Assembly: GCF_023278565.1 (NCBI RefSeq)
Contig: NC_064678.1
Location: 248,001-312,000, forward strand
Origin: Colletotrichum lupini
Lineage: Eukaryota > Ascomycota > Sordariomycetes > Glomerellales > Glomerellaceae
Direction: 5' to 3'
DNA length: 64,000 bases
The number at the start of each line of letters is the position of its first letter. Positions within the stretch are counted from its first letter, which is position 1. The position numbers and the translations under genes were made by a program. Under the pieces are notes generated by a model. It was not told where the DNA came from, searched no databases, and was given only the letters and a program-made list of their open reading frames with translations. Shown in pieces: positions 34,499 through 47,681 of this stretch.

Positions 34499-37400
34499 CT
34501 AATTAATAATTAAATTTTACTATCGTAAATTAGTAAGGTATTTTATTATATAAAAGAGACGACTTCTTAATACTATACGGGATAGGAGATTCGTACTAAT
34601 TAACTTTATAAAAATAAATAAAAAAGGAGACGATTCTTAAATACTATATAAAATTAAGTAATTATAGCCCTTTATTATTTATAAAAGGTCGACGTTTACT
34701 ACGTTAAACTACGTTAATTAATAAAACTACTTAAATAACTAGCCTTTTACCGTCGCCCTAAGTAGCTTTTTTATTAAACGACTTTTCTATAGCCGGCCCG
34801 TAATTAAAAATTAACTAATTAAATTAATAAAAAGAAATACCTACGTAATAATTACTTATTTAATTAATTAGCGCAACGAACGAGTTTAATAATATAATAT
34901 AAAAAAGCACTACGTAATTAAAAAAAGGGATTTTTAAATATAAATATTTTTATTTAGTAACGAAAGTAACTTTATAAGAGTTATTAAGCTAAGAGATTTA
35001 TAGTATATAAAAAAGTCTATTATTATAAAGATTTTATAAATATAACTTTAAGCTTATAATTTAAATAACCTCTTTATAGCTCCCTTAACTACCCCCCGAG
35101 TATTATTTAAGAATATAATATAAGGGATAGTCTAACGAGGGAAGAGGGGATTTAGAGGTCCTAATAGTATTAAGTTAAGAATATTACGGATCTTAGAAAT
35201 TAATTTAAAAAGAAAGCGGCTACCCTAAAGTAGTCTTATAACCTCTTATTAAAATTATTATTAACTTAAAAAAAGGCTAAAAAGACGAGGATTTAAAGAG
35301 AAAAAAAAAAGAATCCTCTAGAGGGCCGTTAAAGGGCTTTTTTTATACTAGCTCCCGGCGCGAGATTACTAATTTTAAAAAATTAACTAAGTAATAAAAA
35401 AGATCGCTAATAAACGATAATTACCTAACTATAATTAAGCTATAAAAAAACTACTTAAAAATATAAAATAGGGTATTAAGAGGTTATAAAAAATAAGATT
35501 TTTAAAGTATTTAACCCTATTACGTACGAGTAATAAGTAGGTATTTTTAATAAGTTTTTAAAATCTATAATTTTATAAAAAAGAGGGCTTAATTTTATTA
35601 ACTATACTTAATAACTCATACGGTTTTTAATAGCCTATATAGCTCTTTTATAAGCTATTTAGTATCTATTTTTAACTATTCTTACGGAATACCGCCCTAA
35701 AGAAAGTAGGTTAAGAAAAGAAGCTATTTAAAAATTATAAAAAATACGAGGCTTAGGAAGCTAGAAGTATATAGAATAGCAGAAATTAATAACTAATAAA
35801 AATCCCGAGACTAATTACTATATCTTCTTATAATAATATAAACGTTTATTACTACTATTATAAAAAAGAACTACTAAAACCTACCCTTTTATATTAAATA
35901 AAAAAGAGGATCCTAGTAAGTATAATAGCTAATAATTAAAAAGGTAGTAATAATTACTAAAAATAATAAAAACGAGAGTAATAACGAGATAGTAAAAAGA
36001 AGCGGGAATTTCTTAGACCTTAATAAATTTATTAAGTAGTAAAAGTACGGATTTATTATAACTAGCGCGCGGATTAAATATATCCCTATTAAAATTAAAT
36101 ACGCTAATAATTATTAATATAAGTATAAGCTAAAGTACGACCCTTAATAAGTTAGGGTAAAAAAAAAGAGGACGAAACCCGATCCTAGATAGAATCCTAA
36201 TCCCTTATAAATAAATAAATATTAACTTAGATTATTAAGGGACGTAAATATATAGAATTATAGATTAGCCTAACGGTAAGTAAATTAACGTAATATTAAT
36301 TTATTTAACTAAGGTTTATAAAAAAAAGGGGCTATAGGGGTAACCCCTATTTTATAAAATCGTAAATAACTTTAACCACTAGCTAAATAAATAATTCGCG
36401 AGCGCAAGCCTAAGAATTATAAAAGTAGTTAATAAATTCCTCTATAAATAAGGGGTATTATTAGTATAATTATAATCGTAAGAGCTATATAAAATACTAA
36501 TAATAATAATTATAAAAGAGGAATTCGTATTATAGAACTAGGTATAGGTTAATAGAGCGTATAATCGCTTTAATAAATTTAAAAAAAGGGTAAACGACTT
36601 AAATTTCCTTTTTATAATTACTAATAGAAATCTATTGTTATAAAAGGATATACCGGGGCAAAATATAGTACTAGAAGTACGATAATTAATAATTCCGCTT
36701 ATTTCGATTTATAACTCGTTACCGCTACTAATACGAAATTCGGTACCGATCGGCTAATAAGAAATGAGGTAAACGACCCGAAGTTATTAATAATATATAG
36801 CGACGTAAGGATCGTATATAGATATTAAAAATCTAGTAATAAATACGAGGTAATTTATAAACTTTAAAAAGATCTTTTTAAAAGAGAAATTATACTCTAG
36901 GGGGAAGTATAAGGTCTTATAAGAAACCTTAACGATATTTTATAATTATTATAAAAAAGTCGGAATTAGGGAACACTAGTACTATTTGGTAATTAATATC
37001 GTACTCGTAAGTAAAGTTTTTAATTATTATTACGAAGCGGTACGTAATTTTAATTAAAACGACTTTTTTTAATATAATTAACGTAATCCGAAGCCGTTTT
37101 GAGACTTACGATAAGAACTTAGAGCTCCTATTTAAGTTACGAGCGATTTCTTTTATATTTATAGCTAGGATAATAAAGAGTAAATCGTAAGTAAAGATTT
37201 TTAAAGAGCTTATTAATCGAATTAATAAGCTAATAAAAACCTAGCTAAATAAAGAGATAAATAAGCGGAAAGTCGGATATTTTTATATTATAATCTAATA
37301 TATATTAAAAGTAAAAATAACCCTATATTAAGTACTTAAAGACTATAAAACGCTCTACTTAAGGCTAAGATTTAGTTTTAATATTAAAACGAGAATGCTA

Positions 37401-38459
37401 TACTAAACTTATTTCTAAGTATATAACGGCCCTTATTAATAATATTAAGTCGATCGAACGTATAATAAAAAAAGAAAAGAGGCTAGATATAGTAATTATT
37501 AATAAGGAGGCCTAGATTTATTAAATAAGTAAAGATTTAACTTATAAGTAAGGTAATAGAAGAGGTAATACTATATTTATAAAAAAAATATTAGTTAAGT
37601 AATTACTCTAAAGAAGAGCGTACTAAATTATGTAAATAATATAAAAAGTCGAGGGTAATAAATAATAAAACTAGCCCTCGTTAGTTTAACTAATTCTTTA
37701 TTATATATAAAAGTAAATCCGGGGGTATAGAACCTAACAACGGTAGCTAAAGTAGCGGCCTAAAGTATATACCCCCTATAAGAGATTTAAAAAATAAAAA
37801 AGATCTTACCCCTTATATTAACGAATTAGATTATAACGAAATTAATAATATTAATTACTCTTTTTTTGCCCCATTAGCCTTTAGAAAATATACAAAGCTA
37901 AACGAATAGAGGGTAATAAAAGCTCTTAATAAGTAGGCTTTTATTTATAAATAGTAAGGGAAGGTCCTTTAGATAACGGATATAGAAGTAGCTAAAAGGG
38001 CGAATTTAATAAGGCTAAAGCCTATTTTTTAAACGATTAAAAAAAAGACGCTATTTCTTTTAATATTTAAAAAAAAAAATTATAGTACTAAGTAAATCTA
38101 GGGGTAGCTAGAGGGGTCCTTTTTATACTACCTAAATCCCTCGAATACTAAGCTTATATAAGTATTTTATATAAATAAAAAGTACGGCCTAGATAATTTC
38201 TATAAGATTATCTTAAATACTAGGGTATTATAATAGTTAACTAAAAGAAAAAGGTAATTCTAAGTGCTATAAAAGATCGCGCTAATAATACTTAATATAT
38301 TAATAGTAAGTATTATAAAAATTAGTTTTAGCCTAAGTAAGGAAATCGTCGCTTTAAGTATAATAAAAATAGAGACGTATTTTAGAACGATAATTTTTTA
38401 TATTTTACTTATTAATACCTTATTTTTTTTATATTTAAAAGATATAGATTAACTAAGTA

Positions 38460-41370
38460 TTATATTTAATAATACGAAGAATAGAATCTTTAGTAATAAG
38501 TACTTTAAGATAGTTAAATAACGATAGGGGTATACGTTTATAAAGCTTATTAATAATATAAAGTTAATTAATTACTTAACGAAAAGTGAGCTTAGAAAAC
38601 TATATTAAAAATTCGGGTACCCGTTAGTTACGAGGCTATATAACTTCTTAAAGTAATTAAGTAATAATAATATCGAAATAGGGGCGCTAAAGTAGTTAAC
38701 GAAAGTATATTACTAATACTAAATAAATGCGCAGAGCCTACGTAAATTTAAGTTTAAATTACGTAATAAGCTTAACTTTAACTAGGAAATTATTATTAAT
38801 ATCTTCTATTTAAATAGTCGGCTAGTATTATATATAATCGACGTAGCTATATCTTTTTAAATAAGGTAATTCCTCTAAGATTTATAAGTAAAAATAGTAT
38901 AAGTAGCCCTATAAAAAAGCTAGATTAATATATATTAGGGACCGCTAAACGGCATTAAAACTAACGTTAGTACTAGCTTTAAGTCGGTAGAATTTAGGGA
39001 TAATACGACGGCTTATAGTATATAGCTAAAAGTCGTACTCGTTAAAGCGTACTATAGTATTAAAAAAGTAAAAAGGGCACACTAGTAATTAAAAAGGGCG
39101 TTTAGAATTATTAAAAAAGAAAATCCGGATTCTATTAATAACGAATACTTCTAAATAGTACTTAAATATTATAACGATATTATAGGGCCTAATAGACTTA
39201 TATTAACGCTATTAGTATTTAGAGTATATTTAAGAACGACTTTAGCCTCGCTACTATTACTAAGTATAAGCTAACGAGCCTAAGTAGTTAAAAAAGTAAT
39301 ATAAGTACTGCGCGAAGTAAATATAAAAAAGTAAGTTAATAAGGTAATTATTACGCGCAATAGGCCTAATATAGGGGGTAATTTAGATATATTACTAAAT
39401 TTAGATATACGAATATAATATAAAATTACTTAATAATAAGCTAGGCTATATAAGTTAATTTTTATTAACGAGCGTTTTTATATAGTTATAAGAGATCGTA
39501 ACTAGCTACTCGAAGTATTAATTATAGTAGTTAGACCGTATTATATAGATCTTAATAAGGTAATTTCTAACTTATAAAAAGAAGAAGAGCTAAGGGAAAC
39601 TATATAACCCGTAGTAAAAGCATAAGAAATTATCCTTAACAAAATCGTCGTAATAGTACTAATAGATAATAAGGAAAAGGAAATTATTAAAAGGGTACTA
39701 ATATTACTAGTAAGACGTCGTAGAAAACTATAATAGTAAGCCCTAATGCGGTAATTTATTATTAATAACGAAGTAATTAATACCTTTTATATAATAAAAG
39801 AAAAAGCCGATTTCGAGCTAGTAGTTAAACTATATAAGGAAGGCGTAATTATAACTACTAAAAAGCCGTATAAAGGATTAGATCTTATTAAAGTAAATAC
39901 TCTTCGTAATCGAGGGGTCTATTAATTTATCCTATATAACCTAAAAAAATATATAAACCTCTATATATTTAAATTACGAATAGTTCGTAAAATTAAAAGG
40001 AAAGGAATATCCTAGTTATATAAAAATTTTAAATACGTAATTTAGGGGTATAGCAATGTTAAAAAGGCGACGCTACTTATATAATTACTTACTATATAGC
40101 GCTATAGCTAACGATTAATAATAATACTAATAGTATCGCTACGGAAGAAGGGATACGAGATTTAGAGCCGTAATATTACCTAGGCTTATACTTAATTAAC
40201 TATAAGGCTTATAAAAAAAATCCTAGCCTATTTACTAAAGGAAATAGCTAATAAGTACTTAGAAAGTACGATTATTAAAGTACTTAAGCTACTATATAGG
40301 CTCGTAAAATCGGGTACTTATTAGTAAGCTACTTACTACGACTTTTTATATTAATTAATTATTAATAATTACCTCTACGTACGACCCGTGCTTACTAATC
40401 GCGGAATATAAAAGTAACTAATTTAAGATTATTAAAATATAGACCGACGATATATTAGGCCTATTTAATATTAATTTTATCAAAAAAAAGGATAAAGAGC
40501 TTTAAAAAGCGGGCTTTATAATAAAGCTAAAAGAGGTCTTTATAATAAATACCCCCTTAGTATTTAATAATAGGATTTTTATAATTAAAAAAGAAACCGT
40601 CGTTTTTTAATAAAAGGGGTAGGGCGAGAAGATTAACCTCGTTAATCTAAATATAATTAATATTAAAAAGTAGTATAAAACTAAGCTCGTGCGAGGGGTA
40701 TATATTATAAATATTTATTAGCCCGAGGTAACTTTTAATTATATTAAAGTAGCGTAAGTTATAGATCTAACTAAACAAAACGTCGAGGTACTTAATAAGT
40801 AGTTTAAGTAGTAGTAAACGAATCTTAATCAAGGTCTCGTTTACTACCTAATCGACTTTATAACTAATAAGCTCTATATCTTCGTTAATAGGTTATTTAT
40901 AAATAATAACGACCTTATTTCGTAGTTAAGGTATATTATTATCCTAGTTAACGAGAGTATAAGTAAGAACGAATTTACTATATATAGTAATATAATTTAC
41001 TACTTATTAACTAAAAATAAGTAAGTAATAAGAAGTATACTAACGTTAAAAGTCTACGGTATAATTAACGACGTTAACCTCTCTTATATAATTTTAATAA
41101 TACTAAAGAAAATTACCGATCGAATTAGCCTTCTACTTATTTTAATAATTATTTATACCAATTCTTACTTACTATATAAATACCTCGTTAAATTAAAAAC
41201 GACGAAGGAAAAGAGGCTTATAATTAATATTATAGCCCTTAGGTAATCGTACGAAAGACGCGAAATACTTAAAATCCGTTAGATTAATAATAAAAATAAC
41301 CTTGTAAATACTTTTATAAAAGTAGTACTAAATAAGGGATTAAAATAATTCGTAAGTAGTAGAAAAGTTA
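38460..41370 (+). pseudogene. Copia-A pol remnant: integrase, RT, RNase H
   Basis: Read through RIP stops on the plus strand. The integrase zinc region (about 38575-38720) shows LRKLYQKFGYP...., where the HHCC histidines are now Tyr. The integrase core and its C-terminal patch (about 38960-39240) include AYSIQLKVV and YYNDIIGPNRLILTLLVF, characteristic of a fungal copia clade. RT blocks occur at about 39820-40200 (FILYDPKK-like, then QSPTIQRYSQRLII) and about 40440-40560 (QTDDILGLF, in the place of the usual YVDD). RNase H at about 40870-41300 includes NNNDLISQL and TKEKRLIINIIALRQSYERRE. Limits are approximate; no product is possible. Confidence 0.85.
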
Positions 41371-41506
41371 TTATACAAATAGAGGGATAAGTTATATAAA
41401 AAGAGTAGAAAAAAGGGGGAAAAAGAGACGACTTAATAAACGGGCCCGAGGTCGAATTATACCTTTAACCGTAGCGGTTAAATTAATAAAAAAAAGAGAA
41501 AGTTAG

Positions 41507-41711
41507 TATCGGATTAAAAGTTTAATTTAACTATAGTATATAGCCGACTATATAGGGGCTAATTAGGGGCCCTATTTATAATTATTATAGCTAGCCTAAC
41601 CTATAGTTAAAACCTCCTTTTTATACTTACTACGTAGATATTTATATAGTTTAATTAATCTCTTCGTTAACTACGGTTCGAACTAACTACCTTATAATAG
41701 GGATACTAATA
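41507..41711 (+). repeat. Copia-A 3' LTR
   Basis: Starts TATCGGATTAAAAG (TG changed to TA) and ends GGATACTAATA. Here the inner (5') part is heavily mutated and the outer end is milder, the mirror image of the 5' LTR. Confidence 0.95.
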
Positions 41712-41842
41712 GAGGGATCGTACTAAACGTATTGAAGGCATGCTTCTTCCGCGTGTGCCCAGAGAGATGTGTATCTAATTATACCCACGCCGTACATTAT
41801 GTCTTAACAGAAAGGTCTTCTCTTCGAATTCGATCAGCCGCA

Positions 41843-43597
41843 TCAGAACTTAAACCGGAAACTGGGATGCATCCATCCAAGTCTAAACTCGTGCTCTTCT
41901 GCCGATTGGCCGTCCCTTTGACTCTCGTCTAGTCGAAAATCGCGCTGGCCTCGCGACTGTTTCTCGTTCTCCCGCTTCATATACAGGGGCAAAAATATTC
42001 CTATCACCAATAACACAACCAGGCAGCCAAAGTTGATGAAGTGCCCTTTGAGATATCTGAGAAATGACAGAGTCAGTGAACGGACACGCGCAAGAGTATC
42101 CATGAGGGCAACCTACCTGGGCGCTTCATCTTTGATGTAGGTGAAGGAAGCGAGAAAGGCAGCCGAGTTTCCGATTGACAGTAAGAAACCCAAAGCAACG
42201 GCACGGACATAGTGCGGTGATGCATTGATACTCATCCATGTGAGCGCTAGAGGAGGTGTTGCGTTGACTGACATGGCGACGAAAAACGAGCCAGCGTACT
42301 GAACCTTGATATTCATGTAGAACGGTGCCGGACCGATGTGGGCCCCAACGATCATCAGGATGTACCCGAAAATGCCGGTCATACTGCACACATTCAAGGG
42401 CAGCGCAGTCTTTCCAGACCGACGACTCCAGAACGAGATGCCAATAGTGAAGATCAATGCCGCAAAGTTGGGGGGAGCTGTCATCAACGATGCCTGCAGC
42501 TTTTTGTATCCCATGGCAGATATAATCGTCGGGAAGAACATGGAAAAGCTGTAGATGGCCTGGATAGAGCAGAAGCTTCCGAGAGCCATCAGAATGGTGA
42601 TGACATTAAGGATTGCCCCTGAAATAGTTTTCCATGTAAGAGGATCCTTCTTATTCTGGAGCCTCGATATACCACCCTGTCGATCATCTGATGCTGATTC
42701 TTGGTCGGACAGGCGAGGATTGCCGAGATAGTGCCATTGATCTTGACATTGCATTCTCGCAACAGCCAGAGCCCTTTCAGTCGGCGAGAGAAATTTGGCG
42801 CCAGCAGGTGTGTGTGGCAAGATAAAAAGCAGCAGGAGGCCCAGCAAGACGGTCAAGGCCCCTTCAATGAAGAAAATCCAAGGCCACCCGTCATAGCCGC
42901 GGACCTTAATCTGTCCAAGTCCAGCAGCCATCAAGCCACCGAGAAACCCAGCAAGGGCGGTACTCGAGTAGAACAAGCCCACACGAAGAATGAGCTCATC
43001 GGCAGTGTAAAAGAAGCCAAGGTATATCAGAACACCACCAAGGAAAGAGCTTTCGGTTAAGCCAAGGAAAGCGCGCGTAATGCAGAGGCCGACGAAGTTG
43101 GTGATGAAACCGCTGAGAGTGGTAACTATCCCCCATGAGATGATCAAGAGCGGCAGCCATATGGCACCTCCGACACGGCGTACGGCTAGGTTTCCCGGGA
43201 TGTTGAACAGTATGTTGAGGATGAAGAACATTGCCAGAGCTGCATTGAATTGGTTGCCAACCAGCTTGAGGTCTCGCTCGAGTCCATTGATACGAGCGAG
43301 AGCAATGTTGCTCTTGTCGAGGAAGAAGAGAAGATGTGCAAGGAACATAGAAGGTACCAGCCTGTGATCGAACTTGCGGACCAGGCTCGATCGGATCTTC
43401 TCTTTCTGCGCAGCGTTTCTTGGGGAGATGGAATCGGTATTAGTGTCGCTTGTTGTTTGTCCGATAGCATCACCGCACTTCTCCTCATAAGAACCGGTAG
43501 CATCAAGACCAGCTCCATCAATTTTGCCATCTCTGCTCAAGTCATGGTCTGCCGGCGAACATTTGCTGTCGTTGGAGATTCCAGGACCTTTCGCCAT
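41843..43597 (-). CDS. MFS transporter, anion:cation symporter (Dal5-like) family
   Basis: Proton-coupled uptake permease of the fungal ACS family (allantoate, nicotinate, pantothenate, carboxylates). Exons are 43597..42117 and 42056..41843; the 60-nt intron has donor GTAGGT and acceptor CTCAG. The frame is 565 codons (564 aa). ATG 43597 (MAKGPGISND) is the first true ATG. An ~85-residue hydrophilic N-tail is followed by KFDHRLVPSMFLAHLLFFLDKSNIALARINGLE, the ACS hallmark after TM1 entry. RAFLGLTESSFLGGVLIYLGFFYTADEL is the TM4-5 signature, and WPWIFFIEGALTVLLGL the TM6 block. The C-tail is polar. The 3' end lies only 131 bp from Copia-A's duplicated target site, so its terminator region may be influenced by the silenced element. 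The substrate is not deducible. Confidence 0.92.
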
Positions 43598-46013
43598 TTC
43601 AAAAGACAATTATTTACGTGAAGGGAGAAATTGATTGAGAGATGGTTCATAATTTGGGCTGTTTGCTAGTGGCAAGTCTAGAAACTTGAGCTTGAGGGGT
43701 AACCTCCAACTCTAAACTGAAGCGATTCCACGGCCTTGATAATGAATGGGGATAATTGCTCCGAGGTTAGTGACACAACTCACCCGAGAGGAAAGACTGG
43801 TCGGGATGTGCCACTGGCGCTCCTTTTCACCAACACAGAATGGTCCTCAACAGTATTGGCATTTCGACACGGCCAATCAGGTCTGTTGGCCACCGCCGCG
43901 ATTCTTCTCTCATTGTCTGGATACGACCTACCACATGGCCTTGTTACCTACTTGGCGCATCTAGGCATCAAGGATAAAGTAAACACCTTCACTTCTTGAT
44001 CTGCTTGAACAAGGGAGTAACCGAAGCAAATTGATTGTTACGACAACAAACACGCAGGCACCCCTTTCTGCATCCCCCGTCAATCACGGTATCATATCTG
44101 CGATCTAGGCAACTTAAACACTATGGGACTGCGCAATAATGACACCAATAAGAATGACTTTCTCTCGCCACATTTCGCTCCTGTGTTGGTCAACATACGG
44201 GTCGACGCATGTCCGAGGTGATGCAGTGATCAAGAGCCAATATTTGTGCGACAATCTGGGAAGCCACAATCGGGTCACTGCCTTAGCTTGTGTAACACAT
44301 CTATCTGTTTTTTTGGTTGACTACCCCTGGTTTTCCTGAGATACACGGTACTCTCTAAATGATGTGCAAATGAAGTGATCATTGAATTTATGCGGAATTG
44401 TTGATGATTATACATCATCTTGTATGATAATCATACCAGATAGAGTAAGGCAAGAATATGACGCAGGCTGGACAAATCAATTCTGCTTGATTGACCTCTT
44501 TGTTTGTGGTACATCTTCATTCACCATCAGGTGTGGTTAGAATGAGTACCTCATGTTACAAAAATGCTTCCATGATTCACCGCCGTTTCGACAGGGCGTC
44601 CGAGACTTCACCTTTGTTGGTCTCACGGAGAAGAGATGCCTCTACTTGGCACAGTTTCTGGTTGGTCGTTTTCGCAGAACCCCAGCACGAGAATCGATAT
44701 TTCGAAAACAGCATCCAAGACTGTCTCTACTTCATGCAATCTTCTAGGCTTTTCTACAATCCTTGATGGGCGCCGGGCACCCGTGCTGGCTTCATCGGAA
44801 GCGACACCAATTTTCGCCTTAAAATTGAGTCAGGAAACGTCACACGACCAACTAGTGATCCCGCGATCATGGCAGCTGTCTTGGAATTTGAGATCATCCT
44901 TGTTCTCGAACGATTGCGAGAACGATTCCCAGAGACCAGAGATCGTGGCAACCTATTCCTATGCCCGTCCTGCAATGCGAAGCGCTCTGCATCAGCAAAC
45001 TTGAATGCAACAAGGCTCGTAGATTCCCATCGTCACGCCAGGTAAGCCAGCAGCCGCTACGATTTACCGATATCCAGAGTGTCCATCAAGAGTCAAACTA
45101 TTGCCTAGACCTTTCTTGATGGTCGTTGTTCATGATGGACATCATTTTCAACTCTAAATCTTGACGAAGTCTCTCATTCCGACAAAATCACTTTCCTATA
45201 TTCCTTAATCTTCGAATTTTATCTGTTGAAATGTAATCTTGAATATACTTCTTTTACTCGGTATTCTGCTCGGTAAATAGTTGACGAGATGAAGTCGATG
45301 CGAGATTCAAAGCAATCAGAATCGAGAGTGGTTTCGCTGGTTTCATTCTCCACGCGGTGAATCGAAACTCCTATCTTATCACCATCATCCTCGATCTCGT
45401 AGAGATCACTGTACTGTCATTACATAATAATGTTCCAGATCACTTACTACGTTTCTTACAGTCGTCATTGGCTTCGTGTTCTCGCTCAAACTTTCGGGGC
45501 CTTATGGGTCGGAATGGGAGTAAAGGCTTCGGTTTCGCAAAACGACGCCGCAACTTGGCTTCTCCAGTGACTCGGCCCAGTGGAGCAAGTCCGATCGCCT
45601 CTTGTATCTTAGCTAAGACTGGGCCGAGTCAACTTTGAAATGGGTGTGTTTAACACCGTCAGCGAATCATCGGCAAGGAAAACCGCCTCCTCTCCTCGTC
45701 TGCGTGTGTTAGTCAGGAATGTTTCCGACCAATACTCCGCTAGCGCTGCGCGTCTGCCTCCGAGAAAGGAACCTTGGAACCCTGGAACCCCAGATCCTCC
45801 GGATAATCATCGGCGGAAGCCCCCCCGCCCAGTTCTCGTTCAAGCGAAGTCACCAGACCACTCTCGACAACCCTTTTGTTATCATGGAAGCTGTTCTTCT
45901 TTCCAACGAGTTCAATTAATGGTTCTCGTCCGGCGTTCTTTAAAAGCCAATCCGTTTGTACACAGAGTTTAGAGAATCAGGTTGCGCTGGTGACTGGCCA
46001 ATACCCCTTCAAG
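43598..46013. other. divergent intergenic region between two MFS genes
   Basis: About 2.4 kb, no gene supported. It contains a perfect 14-bp inverted repeat (listed separately) and an imperfect palindrome near 44403-44435. Probably holds the promoters of both transporters. Confidence 0.55.
45568..45631. repeat. 14-bp perfect inverted repeat
   Basis: TGACTCGGCCCAGT at 45568-45581 and its exact complement ACTGGGCCGAGTCA at 45618-45631, separated by 36 nt, about 380 bp upstream of the MFS start at 46014. It contains TGACTC, resembling a GCN4/CPC1-type half of TGACTCA. It could be a paired binding site, an RNA hairpin, or a relic of a small inverted-repeat element. Confidence 0.8.
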
Positions 46014-47681
46014 ATGTCGCAAACCGTCACCGAGGCGCGGTCCGAGGCGCGGCACCAGAAAACCTTCACTTCGGAACCCTATGAGCTCGGCAGACTGAGC
46101 TCCAGCGGTCGCGCACTTGGGACTGCCTCACCGAAGGAAGATGGACCCGAAGAACATCAATCGTCGGATGTGCCCGACGACACTCCTCCAACAAATGCTC
46201 ATGGACCTATCGAACGATGGAATTCGCCAAGGGGTAACATGGGAAGACTAGGCTTTGCTTTCTTCTCGTTTGCCATTGCCGGTATGAACGACGCAGCAGT
46301 CGGTGTAAGTGGTCGTTGATATGCCGATAAGTTGTAGATAAGTAGTCACTAACATAACACCATCCTTCAGGCTTTGATTCCCTACGTACGTTAGCCTCCT
46401 ATGCGCTCTGAATATTAGAGGATCTGTAGTGGACTTGACATTCTAATTCTTTTCCAGCTTGAAACCTACTACGAACTCAGCTACACTATCGTCTCGTTGA
46501 TCTTTCTGACTCCCTTCGCCGGTTACTCGGTCGCAGCATTCACCAACGCTAGGATTCATCAGAAATTTGGTCAAAGAGGCGTGGCCATCATGGCCCCTCT
46601 CTGCCACATCATCACATACGTCGTCCTGGCTTTGCATCCTCCTTACCCAGCACTTATCGTGGCCAATATGGTCAGCGGATTCGGCAATGGACTGACTGAT
46701 GCGTGCTTTTGCGCCTGGGTTGGCGCCATGGACAAGGCAAACACGATTCAGGGATTTCTGCACTCTTTCTATTCCGTTGGAGCTCTCGTGTCTCCACTGA
46801 TCGCTACTTCGATGGTGGTTACTGCCAAGCTGCCTTGGTACAACTACTACTATGTAATGGTGGGTCGAGTGCCACTTGGCCGGCGCCGTTGGTATTAAAT
46901 ACATGTACTAACAACTCGTAGGTCGGTGCATCTGTCCTCGAACTGGTCGGCCTCACTGTCACCTTCTGGCAAAAGACCGGCGCTATGTATCGCGCGGAGC
47001 ACGCGCACGAGAACGAGGGTAACGGGGGTGCGGGTACCAGAATCGCACTCAAATCCAAAGTTACCTGGCTTTGTTCCATCTTCTTCTTTGCGTACATGGG
47101 TGTCGAAGGTAGGACGTCATATCGGTATGGTGTTTGAAAGGTGCTAACTCGACTTCTTAGTTGGTCTCGGAGGCTGGATCGTAACATTCATGTTACGCGT
47201 TCGAAAGGCATCCGCCTATGCGTCTGGTATTTCTGCGACTGGATTCTGGGCAGGCCAGGCCCTGGGACGTGCTACCTTGGGCTTCGTGACAGAGCGTTAT
47301 GGAGAAAGGCTTTGCATCAGCATTTACATCGCCATCTGTCTCGCCCTCCAGCTTCTCTTCTGGCTTGTTCCCCAGTTCATCGTTTCAGCCATTGCGGTGG
47401 CTTTCCTCGGGTTCTTCCTGGGGCCGATGTTCCCTGGAGCAGTCATGATGACAGCCAAGCTACTCCCGAAGCACATCCATGTCAGCGCTATTGGCTTTGC
47501 CATGGCTATTGGTGGTACTGGTGGAACGGTTTTTCCGTTCATCATTGGCGCGATTGCGACAAGTAAGGGTGTTGCTGTACTCCAGCCGATTGTCCTGTCG
47601 CTGATTGCAGTCGTGGCTATCGTGTGGCTTTGCTTCCCTCGCATCAAGAAGCGGGATGAGAACATTATGTCTGGTCTATAA
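46014..47681 (+). CDS. MFS transporter, BSC6-like
   Basis: Membrane transporter resembling yeast Bsc6-type MFS proteins; substrate unknown. Exons are 46014..46304, 46371..46385, 46458..46859, 46922..47108 and 47161..47681. Together they give 472 codons (471 aa) with every junction in frame. Exon 2 is only 15 nt (Ala-Leu-Ile-Pro-Tyr) and completes the first transmembrane segment, GMNDAAVG-ALIPYLETYYELSY. The N-terminal ~75 residues are hydrophilic and Ser/Glu/Pro-rich. Other marks are a FLTPFAGYSVAA helix, NARIHQKFGQRGVA in the 2-3 loop (motif A-like), MVSGFGNGLTDACFCAWVG, and in the second half GFWAGQALGRATLGFVTERYG (motif A-like repeat) and AMAIGGTGGTVFPF. Convergent with the pectate lyase, 363 bp between stops. 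Confidence 0.9.

Larger units (their letters stand above)
34294..41711 (+). mobile_element. Copia-A: complete Ty1/copia LTR retrotransposon, RIP-destroyed
   Basis: The 7,418-bp element has two 205-bp LTRs (34294-34498, 41507-41711) and a perfect 5-bp target duplication GAGGG (34289-34293 and 41712-41716). The interior is extremely TA-rich with CpA/TpG depleted and stops throughout. Despite this, the plus-strand order gag - integrase - reverse transcriptase - RNase H can be traced, which is the Ty1/copia order. A purine-rich tract (about 41486-41502) precedes the 3' LTR. The element lies between the LDAH gene and an MFS gene and breaks neither. It is the same family as the solo LTR at 24.5 kb and unrelated to Copia-B. 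Confidence 0.95.

Noticed and set aside
34294..41711. Classifying Copia-A as Ty3/gypsy
   Set aside because: Integrase motifs precede RT/RNase H on the same strand, which is the Ty1/copia order, and the RT blocks are of copia type.
44403..44435. Imperfect palindrome GATTATACA...TGTATGATAATC
   Set aside because: Short, imperfect and AT-rich; expected by chance in this interval.
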